Shown here one piece after another: positions 15,651 through 24,612 of a stretch of 43,873 bases of DNA. The stretch is from contig JAUNEN010000006.1 in assembly GCA_030525525.1 (NCBI GenBank), forward strand, positions 35,225 to 79,097, written 5' to 3'. The position numbers were made by a program, and so were the translations under genes. The notes under the pieces are model-generated. The model was not told the origin of the DNA and did no database searches. It worked only from the letters and a program-made list of their open reading frames with translations. Position 1 is the stretch's first letter. Each line of letters starts with the position of its first letter. This stretch comes from Erysipelotrichaceae bacterium. GTDB taxonomy: Bacteria > Bacillota_I > Bacilli_A > Erysipelotrichales > Erysipelotrichaceae.

Positions 15651-15676
15651 TGCATGGATTGATTGGAAGGTAATGC

Positions 15677-16993
15677 ATGAAAACTGTGAAATTCGGCGGC
15701 ACATCGCTCGCGTCCGCAGAGATGATGAAGCATTGTGCAGATATATTGAAAATGGATGATGCCAGAAGGTTTGTGGTCGTCTCTGCTCCGGGCAAAAGAA
15801 GCAGCGATGATATCAAAGTGACAGATCTTCTTTACAGAATCTATTCGGAAGTTCTGAATGATTATGATCCCGAACCGACATTATTGCTCATTTATGAAAG
15901 ATTCCGGGAGATTGTCGAAGGACTGGAAATTGATTTTGATCTTGAGAAGGAATTTGATGAAATCAGAAGTCAGCTCAATCATGATATCAATGTGAACTGG
16001 CTGGCAAGCAGAGGGGAGTATCTGAATGCGAAAATCTTTGCGTGCTATCTTGGCTGGCCGTTTATCGATGCGAAGGATCTGATCATCTTCAAGCAGAATC
16101 ATCTTCTTTCACATCATCTGACCTATAAAACAGCCGGCGCAATTCTTTCGGACTTCTCCCATGCCGTGATTCCCGGCTTCTATGGAGCCGATACACATGG
16201 CGTGATCACAACCTTTTCAAGAGGCGGCTCGGATGTGACGGGTGCAGTTATTGCCAGAAGCGTCGGTGCGGATCTCTATGAAAACTGGACCGATGTATCA
16301 GGCGTCATGACGGCCGATCCACGCATCATTGATCATCCCAAGCAGGTCAAATGGATCAGCTACCGCGAACTGCGCGAGCTTTCCTACATGGGAGCCTCTG
16401 TTCTTCATGAAGATGCGATTCTGCCGATCAGATCGACAGGCATTCCGATTCAGATCCGCAATACGATGGATCCGGAGGCGGAAGGAACCATGATCGTTTC
16501 CAAATATCCGGTGGATATGCATCAGCATCCTGTAACAGGGATTGCCGGAAAAACAGGTTTCTCCAACCTGCAGATTGAAATGGCACTCATGAATACACAG
16601 GTCGGTTTCGGTGCCCGCATTCTTGAAATCTGTGCTGAATATGGCATTTCCTATGAACATACGCCGACATCGATTGATATTATTTCGGTTATTGCCGAAA
16701 CTTCCTATTTTGAAAACTGCCGCCGTGAGATCATCATGAAAATCGATCAGGAATTCCATCCTGACAAGCTGTTTATCGAAGACGGCATGGCTCTGGTCAC
16801 GGTGGTCGGAGAAGGTATTTCAACCAATGTCGGTGTTGCCGCAAAAGTTCTGCAGATCATTTCAAATGCAGGAATCAACGTCCGCATGATTGATGCCGGA
16901 TGTTCAGAACTGAACATCATCATCGGTATTAATGAAACAGATTATGAAAAGACCATCAGAGCTCTTTATGACGGTCTTCATGAATACTTCTGA
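15677..16993 (+). CDS. Aspartate kinase
   Basis: An enzyme of 438 residues that phosphorylates aspartate, the first step toward lysine, threonine, methionine and diaminopimelate. MKTVKFGGTSLAS (K5-F-G-G-T-S) is the kinase N-terminus, FSRGGSDVTGAVIARSVGADLYENWTDVSGV the ATP/substrate region, and the C-terminus from about 290 carries two ACT domains (IEMALMNTQVGFGARILE; VTVVGEGISTNVGVAAKVLQIISNAGINVRMIDAG) for allosteric control. Size and the ACT arrangement fit the monofunctional long form, like Bacillus YclM. It stands alone with its own promoter and terminator, without other pathway genes nearby. Which end product inhibits it cannot be read from the sequence. Confidence 0.95.
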   Translation: MKTVKFGGTSLASAEMMKHCADILKMDDARRFVVVSAPGKRSSDDIKVTDLLYRIYSEVLNDYDPEPTLLLIYERFREIVEGLEIDFDLEKEFDEIRSQLNHDINVNWLASRGEYLNAKIFACYLGWPFIDAKDLIIFKQNHLLSHHLTYKTAGAILSDFSHAVIPGFYGADTHGVITTFSRGGSDVTGAVIARSVGADLYENWTDVSGVMTADPRIIDHPKQVKWISYRELRELSYMGASVLHEDAILPIRSTGIPIQIRNTMDPEAEGTMIVSKYPVDMHQHPVTGIAGKTGFSNLQIEMALMNTQVGFGARILEICAEYGISYEHTPTSIDIISVIAETSYFENCRREIIMKIDQEFHPDKLFIEDGMALVTVVGEGISTNVGVAAKVLQIISNAGINVRMIDAGCSELNIIIGINETDYEKTIRALYDGLHEYF

Positions 16994-16996
16994 ATC

Positions 16997-17026
16997 AGCA
17001 CATGGAAAAGACTTCATGTGCTTTTT
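16997..17026 (+). terminator. Intrinsic terminator after aspartate kinase
   Basis: AGCACATG (16997-17004) pairs with CATGTGCT (17015-17022), then TTTTT. The 170 bp between here and 17198 contain no gene; only ATGAAA/TTTCAT repeats around 17145-17175 stand out. Confidence 0.85.
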
Positions 17027-17197
17027 ATGTAAGAAGATCAAAGTCACAATGCCAACCGGAAATATGGATTGGTATTGCAGATTCACATCTGATGCCGGGT
17101 GGGTACAGCAAAATCACCTTTCATGATTTTTACTTAAACATTTTCATTGTTTAACTTAAATGAAACACTGCATAATGAAATAAACACCATATAACAG

Positions 17198-17226
17198 TTG
17201 AAACAGTGTTAACAGTGTTATATACT
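17198..17226 (+). promoter_or_regulatory. Promoter and operator of the GntR-ABC operon
   Basis: TTGAAA (17198-17203), 17 nt and TATACT (17221-17226). The spacer is filled by two back-to-back copies of AACAGTGTT (17202-17210 and 17211-17219). The second copy also forms an inverted repeat with ACTGTT over the -10 (AACAGT-N7-ACTGTT). Occupation by the regulator would block RNA polymerase. Confidence 0.75.
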
Positions 17227-17257
17227 GTTTACAGCCGGAAGGCAGAGGTAATTGTGC

Positions 17258-17629
17258 ATGCAGATGATTATCAATACTTCATCCATGGTCCCGATCTATG
17301 AACAGATCGCAAAAGAAATCAAACAGCAGATCATGGAAGGAAAGCTGAAAGAAGGGGAGCTTCTTCCTTCGGTACGGACGCTTTCCAAAGAACTCAGAAT
17401 CAGTGCCCTGACAGTCAAAAAGGCCTATGACTGTCTGGAAGAAGAAGGATTCACAGCTACCGTTCACGGCAAAGGCACCTATGTCAAAGGTGCCAATGCA
17501 TCACTGATTGCGGAACAGAGAAGATATGAAATACAGACTGAACTTGAAAAAGTTGTCAGAAAAGCCGAGCAGTACGGACTGACCCATGAAGAAGTCAGCG
17601 ATCTGCTTGGGCTGATCCTGGAGGAATAA
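17258..17629 (+). CDS. GntR-family (YtrA subfamily) transcriptional repressor
   Basis: A short regulator of 123 residues. VPIYEQIAKEIKQQIMEGKLKEGELLPSVRTLSKELRISALTVKKAYDCLEEEGFTATVHGKGTYV is a complete GntR winged helix. The C-terminus is only about 50 residues of helix, which is the mark of the YtrA subfamily that controls adjacent ABC transporters. The ATG at 17258 has GAGG 9 nt upstream. It heads a three-gene operon with the ATPase (3-nt gap) and the permease. The repeats in its promoter are its likely binding site. Confidence 0.92.
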   Translation: MQMIINTSSMVPIYEQIAKEIKQQIMEGKLKEGELLPSVRTLSKELRISALTVKKAYDCLEEEGFTATVHGKGTYVKGANASLIAEQRRYEIQTELEKVVRKAEQYGLTHEEVSDLLGLILEE

Positions 17630-17632
17630 ACC

Positions 17633-18484
17633 ATGCTGAGTGTAAAGCATTGCAGAAAACACTATCCCGGATTTGATCTTGAATGCTCGATTGAAGTGCC
17701 TGCCGGCAGGATCACGGGAATCATCGGACAGAACGGTGCCGGCAAGAGCACATTATTCAAAATTCTGCTCGGACTTGTATTTAAAGATGATGGTGAAATC
17801 ACGCTTTTTGACAGAGAGCTTTCAGAGCTGACTGAAGCTGACCGCCGCAGAATCGGTTCTGTGCTGGCTGACAGCACGTTTTCCGGATATCTGAAAATTT
17901 CTGATGCAGAGCAGATTCTGAAGGCATTCTATCCGGAATTTGACGAATCTCTTTTTGAAAGGAAATGCCGTGACCTTTCACTGCCGATGGATAAGAAAAT
18001 CAGCGAGCTTTCCACCGGAATGAAAGCAAAGTTCAAAGTCATCTGCGCTTTGACGCATGGGGCGGATTTCCTGATTCTCGATGAGCCGACAAGCGGTCTT
18101 GATGTCATTGCAAGAGATGATGTGCTGAGTATGCTGAGGGATTATATGGAGGAAAATGATGAACGTTCCATTCTGATCAGTTCGCATATCTCTTCCGATC
18201 TTGAAACGCTGTGTGATGATTTCTATATGATTCATGAAGGAAAAATCATCCTTCATGAAGAAACCGACAGACTGCTTTCGGATTACGGATTAATCAAAAT
18301 CGATCAGAAAGCATATGAAAACCTCGATAAAAAGTATCTGCTGAAAAAGAAAAAAGAAAACTACGGGTATCTCTGTCTCTCGGATCATCGCGATTACTAT
18401 ATGGAGAATGATCCTGAACTGGTGATTGAGAAACCGGGAATTGATGATGTCATCAATATGATGGTCAAAGGAGTTTCTGTATGA
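17633..18484 (+). CDS. ABC transporter ATP-binding protein
   Basis: An ATPase subunit of 283 residues. Walker A is GQNGAGKST (32-40), the signature is LSTGMKAKF near 126, Walker B is FLILDEPTSGLD with Asp150-Glu151, and the switch His is in SSHIS. The signature S-T-G-M-K replaces the usual S-G-G-Q, as in YtrB/BcrA-type exporters. The C-terminal 70 residues (from about 215) are a small extra domain typical of this type. Its stop overlaps the permease start (GTATGA). Confidence 0.92.
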   Translation: MLSVKHCRKHYPGFDLECSIEVPAGRITGIIGQNGAGKSTLFKILLGLVFKDDGEITLFDRELSELTEADRRRIGSVLADSTFSGYLKISDAEQILKAFYPEFDESLFERKCRDLSLPMDKKISELSTGMKAKFKVICALTHGADFLILDEPTSGLDVIARDDVLSMLRDYMEENDERSILISSHISSDLETLCDDFYMIHEGKIILHEETDRLLSDYGLIKIDQKAYENLDKKYLLKKKKENYGYLCLSDHRDYYMENDPELVIEKPGIDDVINMMVKGVSV

Positions 18485-19134
18485 AAGGGTTGTTCGTCAA
18501 GGATCTGCTGATTATCAGAACACAGCTCAAAACCATTCTGATGATCTGCTTATGCGGTGTCGCAATGTCTTTTGCATTTGATTCATCGATCGTGGCAGGG
18601 TATCTCGGAATCATCGGAACCATGCTTGCAATCGGCACGATCGGCTATGATGAATTTGACAACGGCTTCAGCTTTCTGTTTACACTGCCGGCAGTTCGCA
18701 GGACCTATGTCAGGGAAAAATATCTGTTCTGTCTGCTCACTGCAGTCATCAGCGTCTGCGCAGGGTTTGCGATTTCATTGGTACTGAGCCTTGTTACACC
18801 GAATCCGGTATCGCTCAGTGACCTGCTGTTAACCGGGCTGAGTATGCTGATGGTCGGAATGCTCTTTATCGCATTCATGATTCCGGTCAGGGTCAAATAC
18901 AATGCCGAGAAATCAAGAACGTTCATGTATATTCTCTATGCGGCAATTCTTGTGACAGTCTTCGGCGGGGGCAAGATTCTTTCTCTCATAGGTGTTGATT
19001 TTTCACAGTCAGTCGCAAAGCTTGATTCAATGAATCCGTATGTGATTCTTGTCATCATTGCGGCAATTGTCATTGCAGTAGTTCTGATTTCAGAACGGAT
19101 TGCAGAAAGAATCATAACGAAAAAAGAATTCTGA
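18481..19134 (+). CDS. ABC-2 type permease
   Basis: A membrane protein of 217 residues with about six hydrophobic segments. The loop TIGYDEFDNGFSFLFTLPAVRRTYVREKYLF matches the D-E-x(n)-L-P-x-x-R-x-x-x-V-x-x-K-Y motif of ABC-2 permeases that pair with GntR/YtrA-controlled ATPases. It overlaps the ATPase gene by 4 nt. Such systems respond to cell-wall-active compounds in Bacillus; the substrate here is inferred only. Confidence 0.88.
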   Translation: MKGLFVKDLLIIRTQLKTILMICLCGVAMSFAFDSSIVAGYLGIIGTMLAIGTIGYDEFDNGFSFLFTLPAVRRTYVREKYLFCLLTAVISVCAGFAISLVLSLVTPNPVSLSDLLLTGLSMLMVGMLFIAFMIPVRVKYNAEKSRTFMYILYAAILVTVFGGGKILSLIGVDFSQSVAKLDSMNPYVILVIIAAIVIAVVLISERIAERIITKKEF

Positions 19135-19145
19135 TATTTACATCA

Positions 19146-19179
19146 GGCAGATGTCCTGACAAGGCATCTGTCTTTTTTT
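19146..19179 (+). terminator. Terminator of the GntR-ABC operon
   Basis: GGCAGATG (19146-19153) pairs with CATCTGTC (19165-19172) with one wobble, followed by TTTTTTT. Confidence 0.88.
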
Positions 19180-19206
19180 GTACCTGATGTGAATCTGTCA
19201 TATAAT
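19178..19206 (+). promoter_or_regulatory. Promoter of the GH31-proX operon
   Basis: TTGTAC (19178-19183), 17 nt and TATAAT (19201-19206). The -35 starts in the T-tract of the preceding terminator. Confidence 0.6.
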
Positions 19207-19236
19207 TCTTTCAGGATAAATTTGAAAGGTAATCAT

Positions 19237-21225
19237 ATGTTCAGAATTGAAAACGGAGCACTGATCGGCTCATACAGAGGCGAGACAGTCAGAATTGAAG
19301 CCTGGGGAGACAATGCGCTGCGTGTGCGTACAACGAGATACTCTGATTTTACGGATCAGGACTGGGCATTATGCGAAGAAGTTGATCCGCACAATGCCCA
19401 AATCGCAATCAGCGATGATCAGGAAAAGGCAGTCATTGCCAACGGCAGAATCAGGGCGGAGCTCAACAGGCAGTGTGTCATCGCATTCTATAAAGATGAT
19501 GAGATGATTCTGAGGGAATACTTCCGCAATTATGACGGCACATTATGCAATGAAAGCAGATGTCTGAAATATATCAGCAGGGAGTATATTCCCTATATCG
19601 GCGGCGATTATAAAATCATACAGAAATTTGACAGCGATCCTGACGAAAAGATCTTCGGAATGGGACAGTATCAGATGGCAAATACCAATCTCAAAGGCTG
19701 CATCCTCGATCTTGAACAGAGAAACTCCCAGGTGAGTGTTCCGTTTATGATTTCTTCCAAAGGCTATGGATTCTTATGGAACAATCCGGCTGTCGGCAGA
19801 GCATCCTTCGGAATGAATCTGACAGAGTTTACAGCCGAAGCAGTGAAACAGCTTGACTATTGGATTACGGTCGCAGATATACCGAAGGAATTATTGAAAA
19901 ACTATACGGATGTCAGCGGCAGAGCACCGCACTTTGATGAAAGTCTGCTCGGCTTATGGCAGTCCAAGCTGCGCTACAGAACACAGAAGGAAGTTCTTGA
20001 GGTTGCTCATGAATGCGTGAAGCGCGGGGTGAAGATCGATGTGATCGTCATTGACTTCTTCCATTGGCCTTATCAGGGAGAATGGTGCTTTGATTCGGAA
20101 TACTGGCCTGATCCCAAAGCAATGATTGATGAGCTGCATGAAATGGGAATCAAAGTCTGTGTTTCCGTATGGCCTTCGGTCGACAAGAGAAGCTCGCATT
20201 TTGCGGAAATGGATGAGAAGGGATTGCTGATCAGAACCGAGCGCGGCGGGCTGCAGACTTATGACTATCAGGGAGACTGCACCGAGATTGATGCGACAAA
20301 TCCTGAAACGCGGACATATGTTTATGACATCATTAAAAAGAATTATCTGGACCTTGGCGTGGATATGATCTGGCTGGACAATGCCGAGCCTGATTTTGTG
20401 CGCTATGACTTTGATCAGTACCGCTATCACATCGGAACGGCTCTTTCCTGCAGTGCAATCTATCCGCAGTACTTCAGCCGCATGATCCGTGAAGGACGAA
20501 TGAATGACGGCGAAGAGAATCCGATTTCTCTGTTAAGAAGCGGTTGGGCAGGGAGTCAGAAATACGGAAATGTCATCTGGTCGGGAGATGTTCCGAGTAC
20601 CTTTGATTCATTGGCCGATCAGCTGCAGTGCGGCATCAATATGGGGCTTGCCGGCATTCCCTGGTGGACAACCGATATCGGCGGATTCATGACAGATGAT
20701 GTAAATGATCCTGATTTCAGACAGCTTCTTGTGCGCTGGTTTGAGTTTGCCGTATTTACAGCTGTGCTTCGCATGCATGGGGACAGGGGACCGCATGACA
20801 TTCCGGTTCTGGATACGCGTGACTATGGCGGCGGGTATCTGTTCACCGGACGGCCGAATGAATTATGGAGCTATGGCGAAGAAGTGTTCGGGATTCTGAT
20901 GAAACAGCTCGAGCTGCGTCACAGCCTGAAGGATTATATTGCTTCACTGTTTGAAGAGGCACATCAGAACGGTTCGCCGCTGCTTCGCAGTATGTTCTAT
21001 GAATTCCCCGATGATGATCATTGCTGGGAGATCTATGATCAGTATATGTTCGGCAGCGAATATCTTGTCGCTCCTGTTCTTTCACTCAATACATTTGAAA
21101 GAGAAGTTTATCTGCCGGACGGCAAATGGATGGATATCCGTGACGGGAAAATCTATGAAGGTGCCAGTCTCATCAATGCGGAAGCACCGCTTGATTCAAT
21201 CCCTGTCTATAAGAAGACCGCATGA
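19237..21225 (+). CDS. Glycoside hydrolase family 31 (alpha-glucosidase/alpha-xylosidase-like)
   Basis: A cytosolic enzyme of 662 residues with no signal peptide. The N-terminal beta domain (1-220) includes KIFGMGQYQMANTNLKG. The barrel begins near 240 (SLLGLWQSKLRYRTQKEVLEVA, then IDVIVIDFFHWP). The nucleophile is Asp381 in MIWLDNAEPDF, and the acid/base is probably Asp516 in MHGDRGPHD; WSGDVPSTFDSLADQLQCGINMGLAGIPWWTTDIGGF is the conserved GH31 stretch between them. The W-x-D-x-x-E-P form is shared with alpha-glucosidases and some alpha-xylosidases, so specificity is open. The ATG at 19237 has AAAGG about 8 nt upstream. It is translationally coupled to a tRNA-editing gene. Confidence 0.93.
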   Translation: MFRIENGALIGSYRGETVRIEAWGDNALRVRTTRYSDFTDQDWALCEEVDPHNAQIAISDDQEKAVIANGRIRAELNRQCVIAFYKDDEMILREYFRNYDGTLCNESRCLKYISREYIPYIGGDYKIIQKFDSDPDEKIFGMGQYQMANTNLKGCILDLEQRNSQVSVPFMISSKGYGFLWNNPAVGRASFGMNLTEFTAEAVKQLDYWITVADIPKELLKNYTDVSGRAPHFDESLLGLWQSKLRYRTQKEVLEVAHECVKRGVKIDVIVIDFFHWPYQGEWCFDSEYWPDPKAMIDELHEMGIKVCVSVWPSVDKRSSHFAEMDEKGLLIRTERGGLQTYDYQGDCTEIDATNPETRTYVYDIIKKNYLDLGVDMIWLDNAEPDFVRYDFDQYRYHIGTALSCSAIYPQYFSRMIREGRMNDGEENPISLLRSGWAGSQKYGNVIWSGDVPSTFDSLADQLQCGINMGLAGIPWWTTDIGGFMTDDVNDPDFRQLLVRWFEFAVFTAVLRMHGDRGPHDIPVLDTRDYGGGYLFTGRPNELWSYGEEVFGILMKQLELRHSLKDYIASLFEEAHQNGSPLLRSMFYEFPDDDHCWEIYDQYMFGSEYLVAPVLSLNTFEREVYLPDGKWMDIRDGKIYEGASLINAEAPLDSIPVYKKTA

Positions 21226-21800
21226 GTTTCATGAGTGAATCTGATTGCTCGATCAGGCTGCTGAGAGGCAGCGAAGGAAATCTGTCCGGACGGGAAGAGC
21301 GGGAATTAAGATGCTACCGGATGCTGGATGAACTGAAGATTCAATACGAACGTGCGGATCATCCGATGCTTGAAGCCGCCAGCATGCAGATCTGCGAACA
21401 GGTGGATGAAATTCTGGATGTGCGCATTTCAAAAAATCTTTTCCTGTGCAACAGACAGGAGACACAGTTCTATCTTCTGGTCATGCCGGCTGACAAGCCG
21501 TTTAAAACCCGTGAGCTTTCTCGTCAGGTGAATTCAAGCAGGCTTTCCTTTGCGCCTGAAAAGTATCTGATTGAATTTCTTGACCTGCACGCAGGAAGTG
21601 TTTCGGTGCTCGGATTGATGAATGATCATGATCATCGTGTACATCTGCTGATCGATGAAGATCTCAAAGAGCAGCCCATGTTTGCCTGCCATCCATGTGT
21701 CAATACGACATCGCTGCGCTTTGCCATGAAGGATCTTCTGAACGTCATTCTTCCGTATCTTGGAATTGAACCTGAATTTGTACAACTGAAAGGAATCTGA
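21222..21800 (+). CDS. ProX/YbaK-type aminoacyl-tRNA editing protein
   Basis: A protein of 192 residues of the prolyl-tRNA-editing family (PrdX/ProXp-ala), which removes alanine mischarged on tRNA-Pro in trans. Recognisable parts are the region YERADHPMLEAA, the SKNLFLCNRQETQFYLLVMPADKPF strands with the family lysine, RELSRQVNSSRLSFAPEKYLIEFLDLHAGSVSVLGLMND, and FACHPCVNTTSLRF. Its ATG overlaps the GH31 stop by 4 nt (ATGA). A link between sugar hydrolysis and tRNA editing is not obvious, so the pairing may be simple co-transcription. Confidence 0.88.
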   Translation: MSFMSESDCSIRLLRGSEGNLSGREERELRCYRMLDELKIQYERADHPMLEAASMQICEQVDEILDVRISKNLFLCNRQETQFYLLVMPADKPFKTRELSRQVNSSRLSFAPEKYLIEFLDLHAGSVSVLGLMNDHDHRVHLLIDEDLKEQPMFACHPCVNTTSLRFAMKDLLNVILPYLGIEPEFVQLKGI

Positions 21801-21802
21801 TG

Positions 21803-21825
21803 GCCGGCTGAAAATGCCGGCTTTT
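21803..21825 (+). terminator. Terminator after proX
   Basis: GCCGGC (21803-21808) pairs with GCCGGC (21816-21821) followed by TTTT. Confidence 0.75.
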
Positions 21826-21831
21826 CCATGA

Positions 21832-21865
21832 AAAAACTGCATTCGCTGATGAATGCAGTTTTTGA
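21832..21865. terminator. Bidirectional terminator before the PBP1A gene end
   Basis: AAAACTGCATTC (21833-21844) pairs with GAATGCAGTTTT (21851-21862), with A and T tracts on the flanks. It terminates the minus-strand pbp1A-recU unit and backs up the upstream + terminator. Confidence 0.85.
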
Positions 21866-21867
21866 TA

Positions 21868-24612
21868 TCATTCGTCGTATGTGTAGTAGTTGAGCTGGAA
21901 GGCTCTGTGAGCATTTGTGACATCAACACCCCAGCATGTTCTGCCGTTGTATGTCAGATCGAGCGTTCCTTCCGGATGTTCATCGTCCGGAACCTGATAG
22001 CTGACTCTGACCGTGAATCCGTATCTGTCAGCCCATGCCATGACATCATCATAGGATGAACCGTAACCCGGTGCATAGATATGCTTGCTCGGTGTGACGA
22101 ATGTGGAGCAGATTTCGTTGGAAGCACCATATCCGCTTGAATACATGTAGTATCCGCAGACCTGTGTTTCGGTATTTTCAGCAAGTACGCTTTCAAGATT
22201 CTCACTTGCCGATGAACTTGTTGTTGCGACTTCCTTGACAACGCCGCCGTTCTGCATGATCCGTGCCCGGTACTGAACGCTGCCGTATACCCATGAGTAG
22301 TCAAACAGTCTTCTGCCGGTTGCGGCAACCCAGATGGAGCCGTCCGCTCTTCTTAATGAAATATCCTTCCAGCTGCCGGCCGCCTCGAGTTTGCTCGGGT
22401 CAGGGTAGGAAGCCCAGTTGTAGGAAACGTTATAATCATCATCAATTGAAGCTGAGAAGCTTGTCAGGGCTGAAGTTGCGGCTGCTGCCTGCGGCTGTTC
22501 AAGCTTGTTGTATTCCGACTTGATGAGACCGGTTGAATACCAGTCTGCACTCATTCCGGCAATCGGAGCTGTATAAGGATACAGACTCTTGATATGGGTG
22601 ATCTCACTGACACCGTCAGGTCTTGTGACACCTGCGGAAGGATCGACATTGCGGTTGATGATATCGAGCAGATAGTTCTGGATGAAGCCGTTCATGTTGT
22701 ACTGAATGTCTTCATAATCGAACCAGCATTTGACACCTTCATAGATCTTGTCATATCCATACCAGACGACGGTCGTGAAGTTGTTTGTTTCTACAACCAT
22801 CCAGTTGTCTTTGGAAGCACCTTCCGGAATTCCGTACGCCAGACCTGAATTTCCCCAGTCGGTTGTTCCGGTTTTTGCATAGACCGGATAGCTTCTTGCC
22901 AGCAGCTGCATGAAGTTACCGAAGTTTGTGGAAACGTTCTTTTCCATGAGGGTAGCCATCATGTATGCAGCCTGGCTTGAAACAACCTGTGACTTGGCAT
23001 AATTCATTTCAACCGGCGGGGTGAGACCGTTGCGGTAGACAATTCTGACGATGGTATGCGGCTCGATATAGAAGCCGCCGTTCATATTGATTGCATGGGC
23101 CGCCATCAGTTCCTTGCAGGAAACCGAGAAGGTGGAGGCACCGATTGCATACTGAATATTGAATTCGTTGCGGTCGAATCTGCTGAAGTTCAGCGTTTCA
23201 AGATAATCGCATACGCGGTCCTGACCGACTTCATCAATGACTGCCTGAAGGGTCTGGATGGCAGGGGTGTTCAGGGAACGTCCCAGTGCCTCAGTCAGCA
23301 GCATTTCGCCGCTGTAGCCGGCGGTGTATGCGTTGGTGAAGACGTGTTCGCCATACGCGATCGGCTTGTCGGTGATCGTGTGGTCGGTCGCCCATCCGCA
23401 CCATTCAAATGCGAGCAGGTAATCGAGGAAAGGCTTGACGGTTGAACCCGGCTGATTGTACTGATCCGTGGCATGGTTCAGTAACATCGTGCCGCCTCTT
23501 GAGTAATTGCGTCCGCCGCCGATACCGATGATTTCACCGGTCTGGTTGTTTTCAGAAATCATCGCATATTCGATCTTGTCGTTGGGCCATACAATGCCGT
23601 CCCATTCGCCGGCAAGGATCATTTCCATGGTATCCTGAACTTCCGGATCCATGGCGGTATAGATTTCCATCGAAACGTTGAGAGGGTCATTTCCGGTTAC
23701 CCGTTCGGCTTCCTTGATGACTTCATCGATATATGCCTGATACTGATATGCTTCGCCTTCATAGAAGGATTTATACGGATCAACCAGCAGGTCCTCGACT
23801 TTGATCGCACGGGCAAGTTCACCGTCTTCGGCTGTGATGTAGCCGTGATGGACCATCATGTCGATAACCTGATTGCGTCTGTATGTCGCATTTTCAAGGT
23901 AGTTGTGCGGATCGTAGAAGTAAGGTGAATTGACAACGCCGGCAAGCAGTGCGCATTCGGAAGTGTTGAGTTCCCAGACATTCTTGTCAAAGTACTGCTG
24001 GGCAGCTTTCTGAACCCCACGGATATTGCCGATGCCGCCGTAGTTCATCTTGTTCAGATACATCTCGAAGATTTCCTTCTTCGTTGACTGCTTTTCAAGA
24101 TCCATCGCCAGGGCGATCTGCTGAACTTTATATTCAATGTCCTTGGTACGGCTGGTGCCGTCTTCATCATTGACGAAGTAAGTCATCTTGACTAACTGCA
24201 TCGTGAAGGTCGAGCCGCCCTGCATATTGCCGTGGGCAAGAGTTTCAACGACAGCCTTGCCGAAACGTGGGATGTCAAATCCGTTATGCGTGAAGTAGCG
24301 GCTGTCCTCAATGGAGAGGAAGGCATCGATGAGTGCATCCGGAATCTGATCATATGTGATGTTTTCACGCAGCTGGGTACCGACGTCCGCAATCTGCGTG
24401 CCGTTGACATCATAGATGAGGGTGGATTCCTGGGTGAAGAAGTCGTTGACATCGATTTCCGGCTTGCCTTTGAGCCATGTGTTCAGTCCATACAGCGCAA
24501 CCGCACCGCCGACCAGCTCGAATCCGACCAGGATTGCCATGAATATGGTTATAAACCGGAAACCATGGAACCGTCTGCGGATTCCGCTTTTTTTCTTCTG
24601 TTTAACTGCCAT
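21868..24612 (-). CDS. Class A penicillin-binding protein 1A (glycosyltransferase/transpeptidase)
   Basis: A cell-wall synthase of 914 residues. One membrane anchor lies at about 18-44. The GT51 domain has Glu102 in FLSIEDSRYFTHNGFD, GGSTFTMQLVK (132-142) and KKEIFEMYLNKMNYG. The transpeptidase has Ser390-T-V-Lys393 (QPGSTVKPF), Ser446-L-N448 and Lys580-T-G-T. The last 210 residues form an extra region: an Fn3-like stretch (about 700-800) and a segment YDDVMAWADRYGFTVRVSYQV like a PASTA repeat. The ATG at 24610-24612 lies inside the end of recU (11-nt overlap), with AGGAGG 11 nt upstream; a GTG at 24654 would add 14 residues. RecU-PBP1A pairing is conserved in Bacillus (ponA). Confidence 0.95.
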   Translation of the reverse strand: MAVKQKKKSGIRRRFHGFRFITIFMAILVGFELVGGAVALYGLNTWLKGKPEIDVNDFFTQESTLIYDVNGTQIADVGTQLRENITYDQIPDALIDAFLSIEDSRYFTHNGFDIPRFGKAVVETLAHGNMQGGSTFTMQLVKMTYFVNDEDGTSRTKDIEYKVQQIALAMDLEKQSTKKEIFEMYLNKMNYGGIGNIRGVQKAAQQYFDKNVWELNTSECALLAGVVNSPYFYDPHNYLENATYRRNQVIDMMVHHGYITAEDGELARAIKVEDLLVDPYKSFYEGEAYQYQAYIDEVIKEAERVTGNDPLNVSMEIYTAMDPEVQDTMEMILAGEWDGIVWPNDKIEYAMISENNQTGEIIGIGGGRNYSRGGTMLLNHATDQYNQPGSTVKPFLDYLLAFEWCGWATDHTITDKPIAYGEHVFTNAYTAGYSGEMLLTEALGRSLNTPAIQTLQAVIDEVGQDRVCDYLETLNFSRFDRNEFNIQYAIGASTFSVSCKELMAAHAINMNGGFYIEPHTIVRIVYRNGLTPPVEMNYAKSQVVSSQAAYMMATLMEKNVSTNFGNFMQLLARSYPVYAKTGTTDWGNSGLAYGIPEGASKDNWMVVETNNFTTVVWYGYDKIYEGVKCWFDYEDIQYNMNGFIQNYLLDIINRNVDPSAGVTRPDGVSEITHIKSLYPYTAPIAGMSADWYSTGLIKSEYNKLEQPQAAAATSALTSFSASIDDDYNVSYNWASYPDPSKLEAAGSWKDISLRRADGSIWVAATGRRLFDYSWVYGSVQYRARIMQNGGVVKEVATTSSSASENLESVLAENTETQVCGYYMYSSGYGASNEICSTFVTPSKHIYAPGYGSSYDDVMAWADRYGFTVRVSYQVPDDEHPEGTLDLTYNGRTCWGVDVTNAHRAFQLNYYTYDE

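Noticed and set aside
16932..17126. Small open frame of 64 codons after aspartate kinase
   Set aside because: It begins inside the kinase gene in another frame, crosses the terminator hairpin, and has no ribosome binding site.
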